A stretch of DNA of 55,194 nt. Source: Leptothoe spongobia TAU-MAC 1115 (GTDB lineage: Bacteria > Cyanobacteriota > Cyanobacteriia > Phormidesmidales > Phormidesmidaceae). Under the pieces are notes generated by a model, which worked only from the letters and a program-made list of their open reading frames with translations, searched no databases and was not told the DNA's origin. Positions 25,711 through 34,642 of the stretch are shown here, one piece after another (the stretch's first letter is position 1; each line of letters begins with the position of its first letter). The stretch spans positions 1 through 55,194 of the forward strand of contig NZ_JADOES010000036.1 in assembly GCF_018739885.1 (NCBI RefSeq), in the 5' to 3' direction. Both the position numbers and the translations under genes were made by a program.

Positions 25711-25838
25711 GTGCCTGTCAGTATTGACATTGGTATCGATCAGAATCCTCTCTGGCTTGAGAACGTTAGGTTATTGTCGTTGCAATCGCTTTGCGAAAAT
25801 TCGACTTAGCTAACGTTTTTGAGGCCAACTAACTTCAC

Positions 25839-27329
25839 TCAGGCCTTGACTGGTGTTTTTTCCAAGATCAATTTTGAGCGTTTAAACATTTCAGGAATCT
25901 CTACTGGATAGGCCCCGGTAAAGCAGGCCGAGCAAAATGTACTGGTATCTTGTCTGGTGGCATCGAGCATGCCTTGCCAGCTGAGATAACCAAGGGAATC
26001 GACCTCTATTTGGGCTTCGATTTCTTGGACAGACTTTGTCGCACCAATTAGCTGGTCTTGACTGTCCGTATCAATGCCATAGAAACAAGGGTGGGTGACC
26101 GGTGGCGAGGAAATCCGCATATGCACCTCTGTTGCCCCTGCATCCCGCAAGGCTTTGACAATTTTGCGGCTGGTAGTACCTCGCACAATGGAGTCATCAA
26201 CCAACAAAATTCGTTTGCCCTCCAGCACGTCCCGTAGAGGATTTAGCTTAATGCGAATGCCTGCCTCGCGCATTATTTGGGTCGGCTGAATAAAAGTACG
26301 TCCCACATAGCGATTTTTGATCAATCCCTCTGCATAGGGAATGCCAGACGTTTCGGCAAAGCCAATGGCCGCCGGAATTCCTGAGTCAGGTACCGGCATG
26401 ATCAGATCCACATCTGCCGGTGATTCTTGAGCCAGGATATTGCCTAAACGCTTACGATAGCTGTACAGACTTTCTCCGTGATATACACTGTCAGGCCTAG
26501 CAAAATAGACCATTTCAAAAATGCATAGACGACGTTCTGGTTTGGCCCATTGGACTGACTTAATTCCTGTTTCGTTGATCCAAATCAGTTCGCCAGGCTG
26601 AACGTCACGAATGTGGTGGGCATTGACAATATCCAAACCACAGGTCTCTGACGCAACGGCATACTGACCTGGACCATTTTCGGGGTCATCGCCACCAAAG
26701 TAACCTAGCACTAAAGGCCGAATGCCATTAGGATCGCGAATTGCCAAAATTCCCTCTGGTGTGGCAATGGTCAGACTAAAGGCTCCCTCACAGCGTTCGC
26801 AAGCATCAATGGCCGCTGCAATCCAATCTTTGCCAGCGTTAACGGCATCAGCCATAAACAATGCAATTAGTTCAGTATCGGTCGTCGTAAGCAGAGTGTG
26901 GTTACGCTGGAGCAGTTCTTCGCGCAGCTTACCAGCATTGACGACATTGCCATTATGGGCAAGCGCCATTTCTCCTAGACGGGTGGATAGGATCGCAGGC
27001 TGGGCATTGGCCACTTTACTAGAACCAGTGGTGGAGTAACGTGTGTGCCCTATCGCCCACTGACCAGGAAGACGTTGTAGTACTTCTTCGTCAAAGACCT
27101 GGGAAACTAGCCCCATATCCTTATGGACATTGATGCTGCCATGATCAAAGGTGGCAATGCCAGCTGATTCTTGCCCGCGATGTTGCAATGCATATAGACC
27201 AAAGTAGGTCAGCGTTGCGACATCGTCTGTGGGAGAAAAAACGGCAAATACACCACAAGCTTCTTCAGGCTTGTCAGGGCGAACATTCACAGAAGCAGGG
27301 TGTGCAAAAGTATCAGAGGGAAGAGGCAT
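25839..27329 (-). CDS. purF: amidophosphoribosyltransferase PurF
   Basis: First committed enzyme of purine synthesis: moves the glutamine amide to PRPP to give phosphoribosylamine. The 496-residue product starts at the ATG at 27329; a TTG ten codons earlier is less likely. The propeptide ends at EEACGVFAVF, whose Cys becomes the N-terminal nucleophile of the glutaminase domain. HRGQESAGIATFD, GHTRYSTTG and HNGNVVN follow. The PRPP site is RILLVDDSIVRGTTSRKIV. C-terminal cysteines (FCSACFTGAYP) are those that bind the Fe-S cluster in Bacillus-type PurF. It lies 188 bp downstream of purL on the same strand. Confidence 0.97.
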   Translation of the reverse strand: MPLPSDTFAHPASVNVRPDKPEEACGVFAVFSPTDDVATLTYFGLYALQHRGQESAGIATFDHGSINVHKDMGLVSQVFDEEVLQRLPGQWAIGHTRYSTTGSSKVANAQPAILSTRLGEMALAHNGNVVNAGKLREELLQRNHTLLTTTDTELIALFMADAVNAGKDWIAAAIDACERCEGAFSLTIATPEGILAIRDPNGIRPLVLGYFGGDDPENGPGQYAVASETCGLDIVNAHHIRDVQPGELIWINETGIKSVQWAKPERRLCIFEMVYFARPDSVYHGESLYSYRKRLGNILAQESPADVDLIMPVPDSGIPAAIGFAETSGIPYAEGLIKNRYVGRTFIQPTQIMREAGIRIKLNPLRDVLEGKRILLVDDSIVRGTTSRKIVKALRDAGATEVHMRISSPPVTHPCFYGIDTDSQDQLIGATKSVQEIEAQIEVDSLGYLSWQGMLDATRQDTSTFCSACFTGAYPVEIPEMFKRSKLILEKTPVKA

Positions 27330-27517
27330 CGTGAATCCACTGAGCGTTAATAACGGCAAAAAGAAGCAACCAGTATTTATGAGCCCAAGACGCTAGCGGG
27401 TCGAGAAACCGGATAGAAGGCTTGAGGGAACTGAACTTAATATTTTCTTAATCAGTACGATCCTAGCATCCTTAGTAGGATGCAGGTCTATTCCTCTGTC
27501 AGATTAATCAGAGTTGT

Positions 27518-29854
27518 TTAAGCGTCTAACGCTCTTTCTATAGCGTAGCGCCAGCTATCGTTCATGGTGGCAACGGCCAGATTGATCAAGGATTCAGATT
27601 GTGATGTTTGGATCGTGAGCGGCGTATTGGCAGTAGCCACTGTGCCAATAACACTCCACTGGTCATTGAGTTGAGCGTTGAGATACGTTTCCCAAACGGC
27701 GCGATGGACAGGTGCTACAGTCACAATAATCCGGGCTCCACCTTCGGCAAATAGGAGAGCGTCGTAGCGTTGTTCGGTATCTGGCAGCGTGATCGTAGCT
27801 CCGAGATTACCGCCAATGGCAGATTCGGCAAGTGCGATCGCAACCCCTCCCTCCGCACAATCATGGGCCGCCGTAATCCAGCCTTGCCGAATACCATGGC
27901 GGCAAGCAGCCTGCACCTTCAGCTCTAGAGCAATATTGACCTTGGGGGGATGTCCTGCCACTTGACCATGGATCACCTTGAGATATTCCGAAGCACCTAA
28001 GGTCACCGTGCCATCAGTACTGTCTCCTAAGGGCGTACCTAGCAGATAGATCTGGTCACCAGAGTTTTGCCAACTTTGGCCACAAATCTGATCCAGGTCA
28101 TCAATAACACCGACCATACCGACCACTGGAGTAGGATATATCGGCTGAGGATCACCATCGGCATCAACTGTTTCGTTATACAGAGATACGTTCCCACCAG
28201 TTACGGGTGTATTAAATTCACGACAGCCATCCGCCAGACCACGACAAGCCTCCGCCAGCTGCCAATATCCCACCGGCTTTTCTGGGCTACCAAAATTGAG
28301 ATTATCCGTCACCGCAATCGGCTCTGCCCCCACACAGCTCAAATTGCGAGCTGCCTCAGCCACAGCTGCCAGTCCACCTTCATACGGGTTTAGATACACA
28401 TAACGAGGATTACAGTCAGTGGTGGCAGCAACACCAGAGTTACTGCTGGACCCAGTGTCCCCCTCCAGAGGGCGCAACCGCAAAATCGCCGCATCAGCCC
28501 CCCCCGGTAACATGATCGTATTATTTTGCACTTGGTGATCATACTGGTTATACACCCACTGCTTTGAGGCAATCGTCAGTGTACTCAGCAGGGCCAGCAT
28601 CACATCATTCCATGGCTGTCCATCAAGGCCTGCAGCAGTACAATCAGGCAAACTACTTTCTTGCCATGCCCAAGCAGTTTGAGCATAGGCAGGGGGCTCG
28701 GCCAAGACCTCCCGCTCATATAGTGGCGTGTTATCGGCCAGGGCAGAGGCAGGCACCTCAGCCGCCACCTCTCCCTGAAATAGAATCCGCACGATGGGGT
28801 CTGGGATGACCTCACCAGCCACCACCGCATGCAGCCCCCAGCGCTCAAAAATATCGATTAGCTCCTGTTCGCGACCCTTTTCACCCACAAACAGCATTCG
28901 TTCCTGGGATTCCGATAGTAAATATTCATAGGGCACCATCCCCGTTTCCCGCACAGGTACTTTATCCAGGTCTAGCTCAATACCAACACCGCCATTGACC
29001 GCCATCTCCGACGTAGAGCAAGTAATCCCTGCAGCCCCCATATCTTGGGCAGCTACAACTGCCCCAGTCTTAAACGCTTCCAGGCAGGCCTCAACTAGGG
29101 ATTTTTCAAGGAACGGATCCCCCACCTGTACTGCCGGACGATCAGCCTCTGACTCATCCGTTAGCTCAGCACTGGCAAAGCTAGCCCCACCCATGCCATC
29201 ACGCCCAGTCGTGGAACCTACATAGAGCACTGGATTACCGATACCAGAGGCTCCAGATTTTACGATCTCCTCAGTTTCCATCAACCCAATGGCCATGGCA
29301 TTCACCAGGGGATTACCCGCATAGGCCCCATCAAAGTAAATTTCACCCCCTACGGTGGGCACACCAAAGCAATTGCCATAGTGGGAAATCCCTGAGACCA
29401 CACCTGAAAAAATTCGTCGTGTATTGGGATCATCCAAGGTGCCAAATCGTAGAGCATTTAGCGCCGCAATCGGCCTTGCCCCCATGGTAAAGATGTCGCG
29501 CAAAATACCACCTACCCCCGTGGCAGCCCCTTGAAACGGTTCGACTGCCGATGGATGGTTGTGGGATTCAATCTTAAATACCAGTCGCTGACCATGGCCC
29601 ACATCTACCACTCCTGCGTTTTCCCCAGGCCCCACCAAGATACGCGGCCCTTCGGTCGGAAACTGCTTTAGTAAAGGTCGAGAATTCTTGTAGCAACAGT
29701 GCTCGGACCACATCACACCGAACATACCCAGCTCAGATCGATTTGGATGACGCCCTAAGCGTTGGACAATTTCATCATATTCGCCTGGTTTTAACCCTTC
29801 AGAAGAAATTTCCTCAGCGGAAAACGGAATCGGGGTGGGTGCAGTCGTAGACAT
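27518..29854 (-). CDS. purL: phosphoribosylformylglycinamidine synthase subunit PurL
   Basis: Small-type PurL (778 residues), which with PurS and PurQ converts FGAR to FGAM in purine synthesis. Visible family motifs are GMFGVMWSEHCCYKNSRPLL, the ATP/Mg region FKIESHNHPSAVEPFQGAATGVGGI, and QDMGAAGITCSTSEMA. The second half holds NLNFGSPEKPVGYWQ, TGGNVSLYNE and HDCAEGGVAIALAE. The ATG at 29854 was chosen over a start ten codons upstream because homologues begin just before FSAEEISSEGLKPGEYDEI. It precedes purF on the same strand. purS and purQ are not in the window. Confidence 0.97.
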   Translation of the reverse strand: MSTTAPTPIPFSAEEISSEGLKPGEYDEIVQRLGRHPNRSELGMFGVMWSEHCCYKNSRPLLKQFPTEGPRILVGPGENAGVVDVGHGQRLVFKIESHNHPSAVEPFQGAATGVGGILRDIFTMGARPIAALNALRFGTLDDPNTRRIFSGVVSGISHYGNCFGVPTVGGEIYFDGAYAGNPLVNAMAIGLMETEEIVKSGASGIGNPVLYVGSTTGRDGMGGASFASAELTDESEADRPAVQVGDPFLEKSLVEACLEAFKTGAVVAAQDMGAAGITCSTSEMAVNGGVGIELDLDKVPVRETGMVPYEYLLSESQERMLFVGEKGREQELIDIFERWGLHAVVAGEVIPDPIVRILFQGEVAAEVPASALADNTPLYEREVLAEPPAYAQTAWAWQESSLPDCTAAGLDGQPWNDVMLALLSTLTIASKQWVYNQYDHQVQNNTIMLPGGADAAILRLRPLEGDTGSSSNSGVAATTDCNPRYVYLNPYEGGLAAVAEAARNLSCVGAEPIAVTDNLNFGSPEKPVGYWQLAEACRGLADGCREFNTPVTGGNVSLYNETVDADGDPQPIYPTPVVGMVGVIDDLDQICGQSWQNSGDQIYLLGTPLGDSTDGTVTLGASEYLKVIHGQVAGHPPKVNIALELKVQAACRHGIRQGWITAAHDCAEGGVAIALAESAIGGNLGATITLPDTEQRYDALLFAEGGARIIVTVAPVHRAVWETYLNAQLNDQWSVIGTVATANTPLTIQTSQSESLINLAVATMNDSWRYAIERALDA

Positions 29855-29939
29855 GAATAGAAATAAATGGGCAGGGGTGGACAAGGGTTGATTTTAAACC
29901 CTATTTCCCATTCCCTACGCCTCTATTCCCTATTCCCTC

Positions 29940-29976
29940 AAAAAAAAACCGACAGAACTCCCGCGAGTTCTATCGG
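29940..29976 (-). terminator. Rho-independent terminator of the 30151-30795 gene
   Basis: On the minus strand CCGATAGAACTC pairs with GAGTTCTGTCGG around four bases and is followed by nine Ts. It ends the transcript from the upstream minus-strand gene before purL. Confidence 0.93.
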
Positions 29977-30150
29977 CTGGTTGTGTGTTCCCTGTAGATG
30001 ACTCGGCTAGAGTTGAGTCATCCTTAGTATGCTGAATTTACCAAAGGGTGATAGCGATCTAAGTCATCGTTTACCTGTGATTATGATCACATTTGATCAC
30101 ATTTTTTTTGATGAGCATCACTGTTGTCCGTGAATTCTGACATTAGAAAA

Positions 30151-30795
30151 TCACCTCATTGCTCCCAAAGTATTCTTCCAAGTGAGTTCTTTGCAGAGAA
30201 CTTGTAATGCACGCTGCTCCTCACCATCAAAGAGTCCTGAGGTACTCAACTCAGTCAGGATTTGCTGAGTTAACTGGTTCGCAAAGGCTCCGCCACAGTT
30301 GAGCAGATGTCCGTAGTATCTAAATTGGGGGCGCTTGTCGGCACTCAAATGAAATTGATGACGGCTTTTGGCATCCATACAATAAACCGGCGTACTTACG
30401 GGCACTACGTTCCTGGGAATCCCATGCTGCCCATAATAGGTCCCTTTATCCTGGCGGGATAAGCTCCCTACTAACACCACATTGAGCAGAGTTTTAGTTT
30501 CTTGAATCAGATCTGGTGTAAATAATGGGTCGGGTGTACTCGTGAGCTGTGGGCCGCTGTTTAAAAATGCAGGATTAAATAGCTGTGAGTTATAAATAAT
30601 GCCTACGGCCCAGTGCTTTTGGTCTGTCTCCAGCGAGACAAACTGACCAAAGCCATAATCGCTGGCTACAGGTGGCTCGATTACATCCTTATCCGTATTC
30701 AACTGCACCACATAGTCACAGTGGGAGTTTGACTTCACCACAGTGCCTAGCTTGCAGCCACGGTGAAGTTGATTAACAGACACCATATCGATCAT
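30151..30795 (-). CDS. conserved cyanobacterial protein of unknown function, possible HAS-barrel fold
   Basis: A soluble 214-residue protein without membrane segments. The first half has beta-rich pieces (KLGTVVKSNSHCDYVVQLN, FGQFVSLETDQKHWAVGIIYNS, TLLNVVLVGSL) resembling the small HAS-barrel that begins HerA-type ATPases. The ATPase itself is missing. The second half is more helical (LLNCGGAFANQLTQQILTEL). The resemblance is weak and rests on pattern only. The gene lies between apcD and purL on the same strand, separated from both by strong hairpins, so it is probably its own transcription unit. Confidence 0.7.
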   Translation of the reverse strand: MIDMVSVNQLHRGCKLGTVVKSNSHCDYVVQLNTDKDVIEPPVASDYGFGQFVSLETDQKHWAVGIIYNSQLFNPAFLNSGPQLTSTPDPLFTPDLIQETKTLLNVVLVGSLSRQDKGTYYGQHGIPRNVVPVSTPVYCMDAKSRHQFHLSADKRPQFRYYGHLLNCGGAFANQLTQQILTELSTSGLFDGEEQRALQVLCKELTWKNTLGAMR

Positions 30796-30824
30796 TACTT
30801 AGTGATAGTGTCCTTAGCATATCG

Positions 30825-30870
30825 AATATGAAGGAGGGAGTAAGATCAAACGTACTCCCTCCTTCATATT
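30825..30870. terminator. 18-bp perfect hairpin between apcD and the next gene
   Basis: AATATGAAGGAGGGAGTA (30825-30842) pairs without mismatch with 30853-30870 around a 10-nt loop. It is placed to end apcD on the minus strand, but no T-run follows on either strand. It contains GGAGGGA, so it may act in RNA stability. Confidence 0.75.
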
Positions 30871-30919
30871 ATTCAAAGTAGAAACTGTCAAACTGAGGAC
30901 AACACTAACTTTTAAGTCG

Positions 30920-31408
30920 TTAGCCAGCCATCGCTTGAATGATGTAATCAAAATATGGAGCAGCTTCAGCAGCTTGAGACTCAGTCAATAGTGCCAGGGA
31001 CGCATCCTTTAGACACTCAATGGCAGCTACCATTCCAGGGACTGGTACGTTCAATGCGTTATACATTTCACGAACACCGACAATGCCAATATTTTCAATC
31101 GGGTCTTTGTCGCCTGCAATGATGCCATAGGTGATTAGGCGTAGATACCAACCATAGTCACGCAAGCATAAGGCTCGTTCCTTTTGGCCAGCAGCATTAC
31201 CACCAGGGGCAATAAAGTCAGGGCGACGTCGCCAAAGAGCTTTACTGGCTTGATCAACAATCTTTTTCTCATTTTCAGCCAGGCTTTGGGCAATGGTTAG
31301 GCGCTGGGGACCTGTCTGAAGGAAATCTTGAATACCCTTTAGCTCGCCGCTGGTAGGATAGCGCAGTTCATCATCTGCATTGAGAATTACTTGGCTAACG
31401 ACAGACAT
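30920..31408 (-). CDS. apcD: allophycocyanin alpha-B subunit ApcD
   Basis: Phycobiliprotein subunit (162 residues) of the phycobilisome core and one of the terminal emitters that pass energy to the photosystems. The sequence from MSVVSQVILNADDELRYPTSGELKGIQ to APYFDYIIQAMAG matches ApcD rather than ApcA. Cys81 in ALCLRDYGWYLRL is the phycocyanobilin attachment site, and Asn71 in PGGN is at the usually methylated neighbouring position. There is no insertion or loss. It is divergent from rlmD and alone on its strand; other apc genes are not in the window. Confidence 0.96.
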   Translation of the reverse strand: MSVVSQVILNADDELRYPTSGELKGIQDFLQTGPQRLTIAQSLAENEKKIVDQASKALWRRRPDFIAPGGNAAGQKERALCLRDYGWYLRLITYGIIAGDKDPIENIGIVGVREMYNALNVPVPGMVAAIECLKDASLALLTESQAAEAAPYFDYIIQAMAG

Positions 31409-31661
31409 AGCTTAGTGAATGCGGTGACTCGTAATAATTACAGTGTATCGACTCTAGGGCACACAAGGAAAGAATTACTTTGCCCTGTCCAAAGGATTTT
31501 TATCCTTTGAATAATAACTGGTCATGTTCCCTAGCCTGAGAGCTATGTTAAGAGAGTTTACAAAAAGCATGGTCGACGGTGTCGCGTTTTTTTGTGGTTG
31601 CCATAGAATTAAAAGCTCATTCGGTGAAGCTCATCGATTGCAATCGTAAATCGAATTACTG

Positions 31662-33086
31662 ATGCAAACCTCCTCCATGGTAGACAGCACAATGACTTCA
31701 CTCGCCCATGCACCTCGTTGGCAACAGGGAGAGGTCATTGTCCTAACCATTGATGCTCTCACCAACAGCGGTGACGGTGTGGGCCGTTGGCAAGATCGAG
31801 TTGTATTCGTTGCCAATACGGTGCCGGGGGATCGGCTGCAGGTACGGCTGACTCGGGTTAAACCCAACTATGGTCATGGTAAACGCCTCAGTATTATTGA
31901 GCCCTCACCTGATCGAATCCGCCCTGTCTGTATCGTGGCCGACAAATGTGGAGGCTGCCAATGGCAAGCGGTTGCCTATCCTCGACAGCTACAGGCCAAA
32001 GAGCTGCAGGTGCGGTCCGCGTTAGAACGCATTGGTGGCTTTAAGGCAATCCCTATGCAGCCCATTTTGGCTACTTTACAGCCACTGGGATACCGTAATA
32101 AGGCTACCTATCCATTGGCCCGAGGGAATGGTGGTGCGGTCAAAGCGGGTTATTACCGTAAGGGCACGCACCAAATTGTGAATTTAAATCAGTGTCCTAT
32201 TCAACATGAGGCCCTGAATCCTCTGCTGGTTGATGTTAAGGCCGCTATCAAGGCTAGGGGCTGGAGCCTCTATAACGAGAAAAAACACCAAGGTCGATTA
32301 CGGAACCTGGCATTAAGGGTGGGTCAGCATACCGACCAGGCCATGCTGACCCTGGTTACAACGGGCTATATTCCAGAGATCAAAGAACAGGCAGAACAAT
32401 GGCTAGCCACACATTCAAATCTGGTGGGGGTATGTCTAAATATCAACCCAGAGCAAACCAATAAGGTCTTTGGCGACGAGACTCGCTGTTTAGCGGGTCA
32501 ACCCTATTTGGAGGAACTGTTTTTGGGTTTACGGTTACGAATTCAACCCACTACGTTCTTTCAGGTCAATACGCCTCAAGCAGAAGCTTTGGTGCAGATC
32601 GTATTGGATCAACTGAATTTGCAGGGTAATGAAACTATCATTGATACTTACTGCGGTATTGGCACCCTGTCTTTGCCCATGGCACAGCAAGCAGTGCGCT
32701 GTGTGGGGATTGAGTCTCAAGTAGAAGCTGTGGCCCAGGCAAAGCAAAATGCTGCACTGAATGGGTTGAAAAATACAGAGTTCTTTGCCGGAGCAGTGGA
32801 AAACTTGCTACTGGAGATCAGTGCTCAGCAATCTAGCCCTATTGATGTGATAGTTTTGGATCCGCCGCGTAAGGGGTGCGATCGCAACGTCTTAAATATC
32901 CTTGCAAAAATCAGCCCAACCCGAATCGTTTATATGAGCTGCAACCCAGCTACCCTAGCCCGAGATTTGAAAGTTTTGTGCGACCAGGGTTATGAGCTAA
33001 AAATGGTCCAACCAGCAGATTTCTTTCCCCAAACAGCCCATGTTGAATGTGTGGCTTTTCTAGAGCAGGCTACTGTTGTCGATTGA
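31662..33086 (+). CDS. rlmD: 23S rRNA (uracil-5)-methyltransferase RlmD
   Basis: SAM-dependent methyltransferase of the RlmD/TrmA group that makes m5U in 23S rRNA. An N-terminal TRAM domain (about 20-80; QGEVIVLTIDALTNSGDGVGRW) precedes a Fe-S cluster motif C-x5-C-x2-C (CIVADKCGGC, plus CPIQ later). The catalytic half has the SAM loop IIDTYCGIGTLSLPMA, the DPPRKGCD motif, and the nucleophile in MSCNPATLARDL. Starts at 31662, 31677 and 31692 are all in frame, with no clear Shine-Dalgarno. The 31692 ATG (MTSLAHAPRW) is closest to the TRAM domain. Which uridine is targeted in cyanobacteria is inferred from the family. Confidence 0.93.
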   Translation: MQTSSMVDSTMTSLAHAPRWQQGEVIVLTIDALTNSGDGVGRWQDRVVFVANTVPGDRLQVRLTRVKPNYGHGKRLSIIEPSPDRIRPVCIVADKCGGCQWQAVAYPRQLQAKELQVRSALERIGGFKAIPMQPILATLQPLGYRNKATYPLARGNGGAVKAGYYRKGTHQIVNLNQCPIQHEALNPLLVDVKAAIKARGWSLYNEKKHQGRLRNLALRVGQHTDQAMLTLVTTGYIPEIKEQAEQWLATHSNLVGVCLNINPEQTNKVFGDETRCLAGQPYLEELFLGLRLRIQPTTFFQVNTPQAEALVQIVLDQLNLQGNETIIDTYCGIGTLSLPMAQQAVRCVGIESQVEAVAQAKQNAALNGLKNTEFFAGAVENLLLEISAQQSSPIDVIVLDPPRKGCDRNVLNILAKISPTRIVYMSCNPATLARDLKVLCDQGYELKMVQPADFFPQTAHVECVAFLEQATVVD

Positions 33087-33210
33087 GATGAGGAGGCAAT
33101 CTGAAACAGCTGCCATGAGACTGACCTGGTAGAGGAATCTAGAGCGAGGATCAGCAATGCTAGATGTTTTTTGATAGCCTGACGCTGAAGACCGAGGGAG
33201 CGAGGCATCT

Positions 33211-34290
33211 ATGAAATTCAGCGACATTGTAGATCAGCTAGGGATTGCTGAGACATCGAGCCTAGACTCTCAGCCAGAGTTAGATCCTGATATCGTCGGA
33301 GTGAGTGCCTTACAAGACTCTCAGCCAGAGACTATTAGCTATGTTGAGGGCAAAAAATTTGCTCCTTATATCGAGTCAACAGCTAATGCGGCGCTGATTT
33401 TGCCAGTTGATGAGTCTCTTCAAGCACAAGTCACTAAAAAAGGCCTTGCCTGGGTTAGCACCAAGGAACCTAGGTTGGGGTTTGCTCGCGCGATCTCGTT
33501 GTTCTATCAGCCCTTCCACTTAGCCCCTGGCATTCATCCCACCGCCATCATTGACCCCACCGCTATCCTTGGCAATAACGTTGCCATTGGCCCCTATGTG
33601 GTCATTCACGCGGGAGCCATCATCGGCGACAACGTTTGCATACATCCCCAGGTCGTCATCTACCCAGAAGCCTCGCTAGGTGCCTACACAACACTCCATG
33701 CCAGTTGCGTTATCCACGAACGAGCTCAAGTCGGCGAACGCTGTGTTATCCATGCAGGAGCTGTGATTGGATCTGAAGGTTTCGGCTTTGTTCCTACCGC
33801 CCAGGGCTGGGAAAAAATGCACCAATCCGGCATCGTCATCCTAGAAGACCATGTGGAGGTGGGCTGCAACACAGCCATTGATCGGCCTGCTGTGGGCGAA
33901 ACTCGGATTGGTCGTAATAGCAAGTTAGACAACCTGGTCCATGTCGCCCATAACTGCCAGCTAGCCGATAACTGTGTTCTAGCTGCCCAGGTTGGTTTAG
34001 CCGGTGGTGTAGAGCTAGAGCCGCTCGTTATCTTGGGCGGGCAAGTGGGGGTCGCTAACAATGCCAAAATCGGCAAAGGGGCTCAGGCTGGTTCAAAAGC
34101 AGGTCTACATAGCAATGTTCCTGCTGGCAGTGTGATGATGGGTACCCCTGCCAGTCCTTATCGCACCTATTTAAAATCATCAGCCATTTACAATCGCCTG
34201 CCGGAGATGCATCGCACTGTTAAACAGTTACAAAAACAGGTAGCTGATTTGGAACAACAGCTAGCTCAACTGAGGCAAATGAACGAATAA
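33211..34290 (+). CDS. lpxD: UDP-3-O-acylglucosamine N-acyltransferase LpxD
   Basis: Adds the second acyl chain in lipid A synthesis. The 359 residues have the N-terminal uridine-binding domain (about 1-100) with ANAALILPVDES, then a left-handed beta-helix of hexapeptide repeats (about 105-320; IHPTAIIDPTAILGNNVAIGPYV). The catalytic histidine is in NLVHVAHNCQLADN. The C-terminal helix (MHRTVKQLQKQVADLEQQLAQL) is the trimer coiled end. A Shine-Dalgarno GGGAGCGAGG precedes the ATG. It follows rlmD by 124 bp. Other lpx genes are not in the window. Confidence 0.95.
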   Translation: MKFSDIVDQLGIAETSSLDSQPELDPDIVGVSALQDSQPETISYVEGKKFAPYIESTANAALILPVDESLQAQVTKKGLAWVSTKEPRLGFARAISLFYQPFHLAPGIHPTAIIDPTAILGNNVAIGPYVVIHAGAIIGDNVCIHPQVVIYPEASLGAYTTLHASCVIHERAQVGERCVIHAGAVIGSEGFGFVPTAQGWEKMHQSGIVILEDHVEVGCNTAIDRPAVGETRIGRNSKLDNLVHVAHNCQLADNCVLAAQVGLAGGVELEPLVILGGQVGVANNAKIGKGAQAGSKAGLHSNVPAGSVMMGTPASPYRTYLKSSAIYNRLPEMHRTVKQLQKQVADLEQQLAQLRQMNE

Positions 34291-34642
34291 CTGATAGCAT
34301 CAGAGTCAAGTCTTTTATTTACAAAAAGACATAATTACTACTGAAGCGATTTCCCACTCAGGCTTACAGTAAAGCCATCTGTATGGGCAGAACGGATTGA
34401 ATACATTGACTTATTTCATTTGATCTACAGCGCTCAGGAGATGCTTAAATTAGTGTAAAGATTTAATTTGCAATCTCTGACATTTTCGTCACAGTTGGCT
34501 CCCCGTTGGCTTCTCTGACGGTGGTTCAATCCTTAGCCGTCCTAAAATCTTCGGGCTTTTTTGTTTAGAAGCTTCATGTTTAGACGGCTCAGGCCAGCCT
34601 AGGAATTTTCTATAAGCTCATTTTTCATAAGAAGGTTGCCCT
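34291..34642 (+). promoter_or_regulatory. lpxD-GH57 spacer with alternative RNA hairpins
   Basis: In this 352-bp spacer AGCCGTC (34535-34541) can pair with three partners. These are GACGG upstream (34517-34521), GACGGCT downstream (34583-34589), and GGCT just before a run of Ts (34554-34562). The helices exclude each other, the layout expected of an attenuator. The T-run follows GGGC, so the third fold looks like a weak terminator. GAAGG precedes the enzyme's ATG. No protein frame is present. Confidence 0.4.

Noticed and set aside
28067..28393. 108-codon ORF antisense to purL, and similar frames over purF, lpxD and ligA
   Set aside because: Shadow frames of well-supported genes on the other strand.
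29866..29890. Possible fourth copy of the palindromic repeat (GGTGGACAAGGGTTG)
   Set aside because: Only the outer flank matches copy 3; none of the hairpin arms is present, and part lies in the purL start region.
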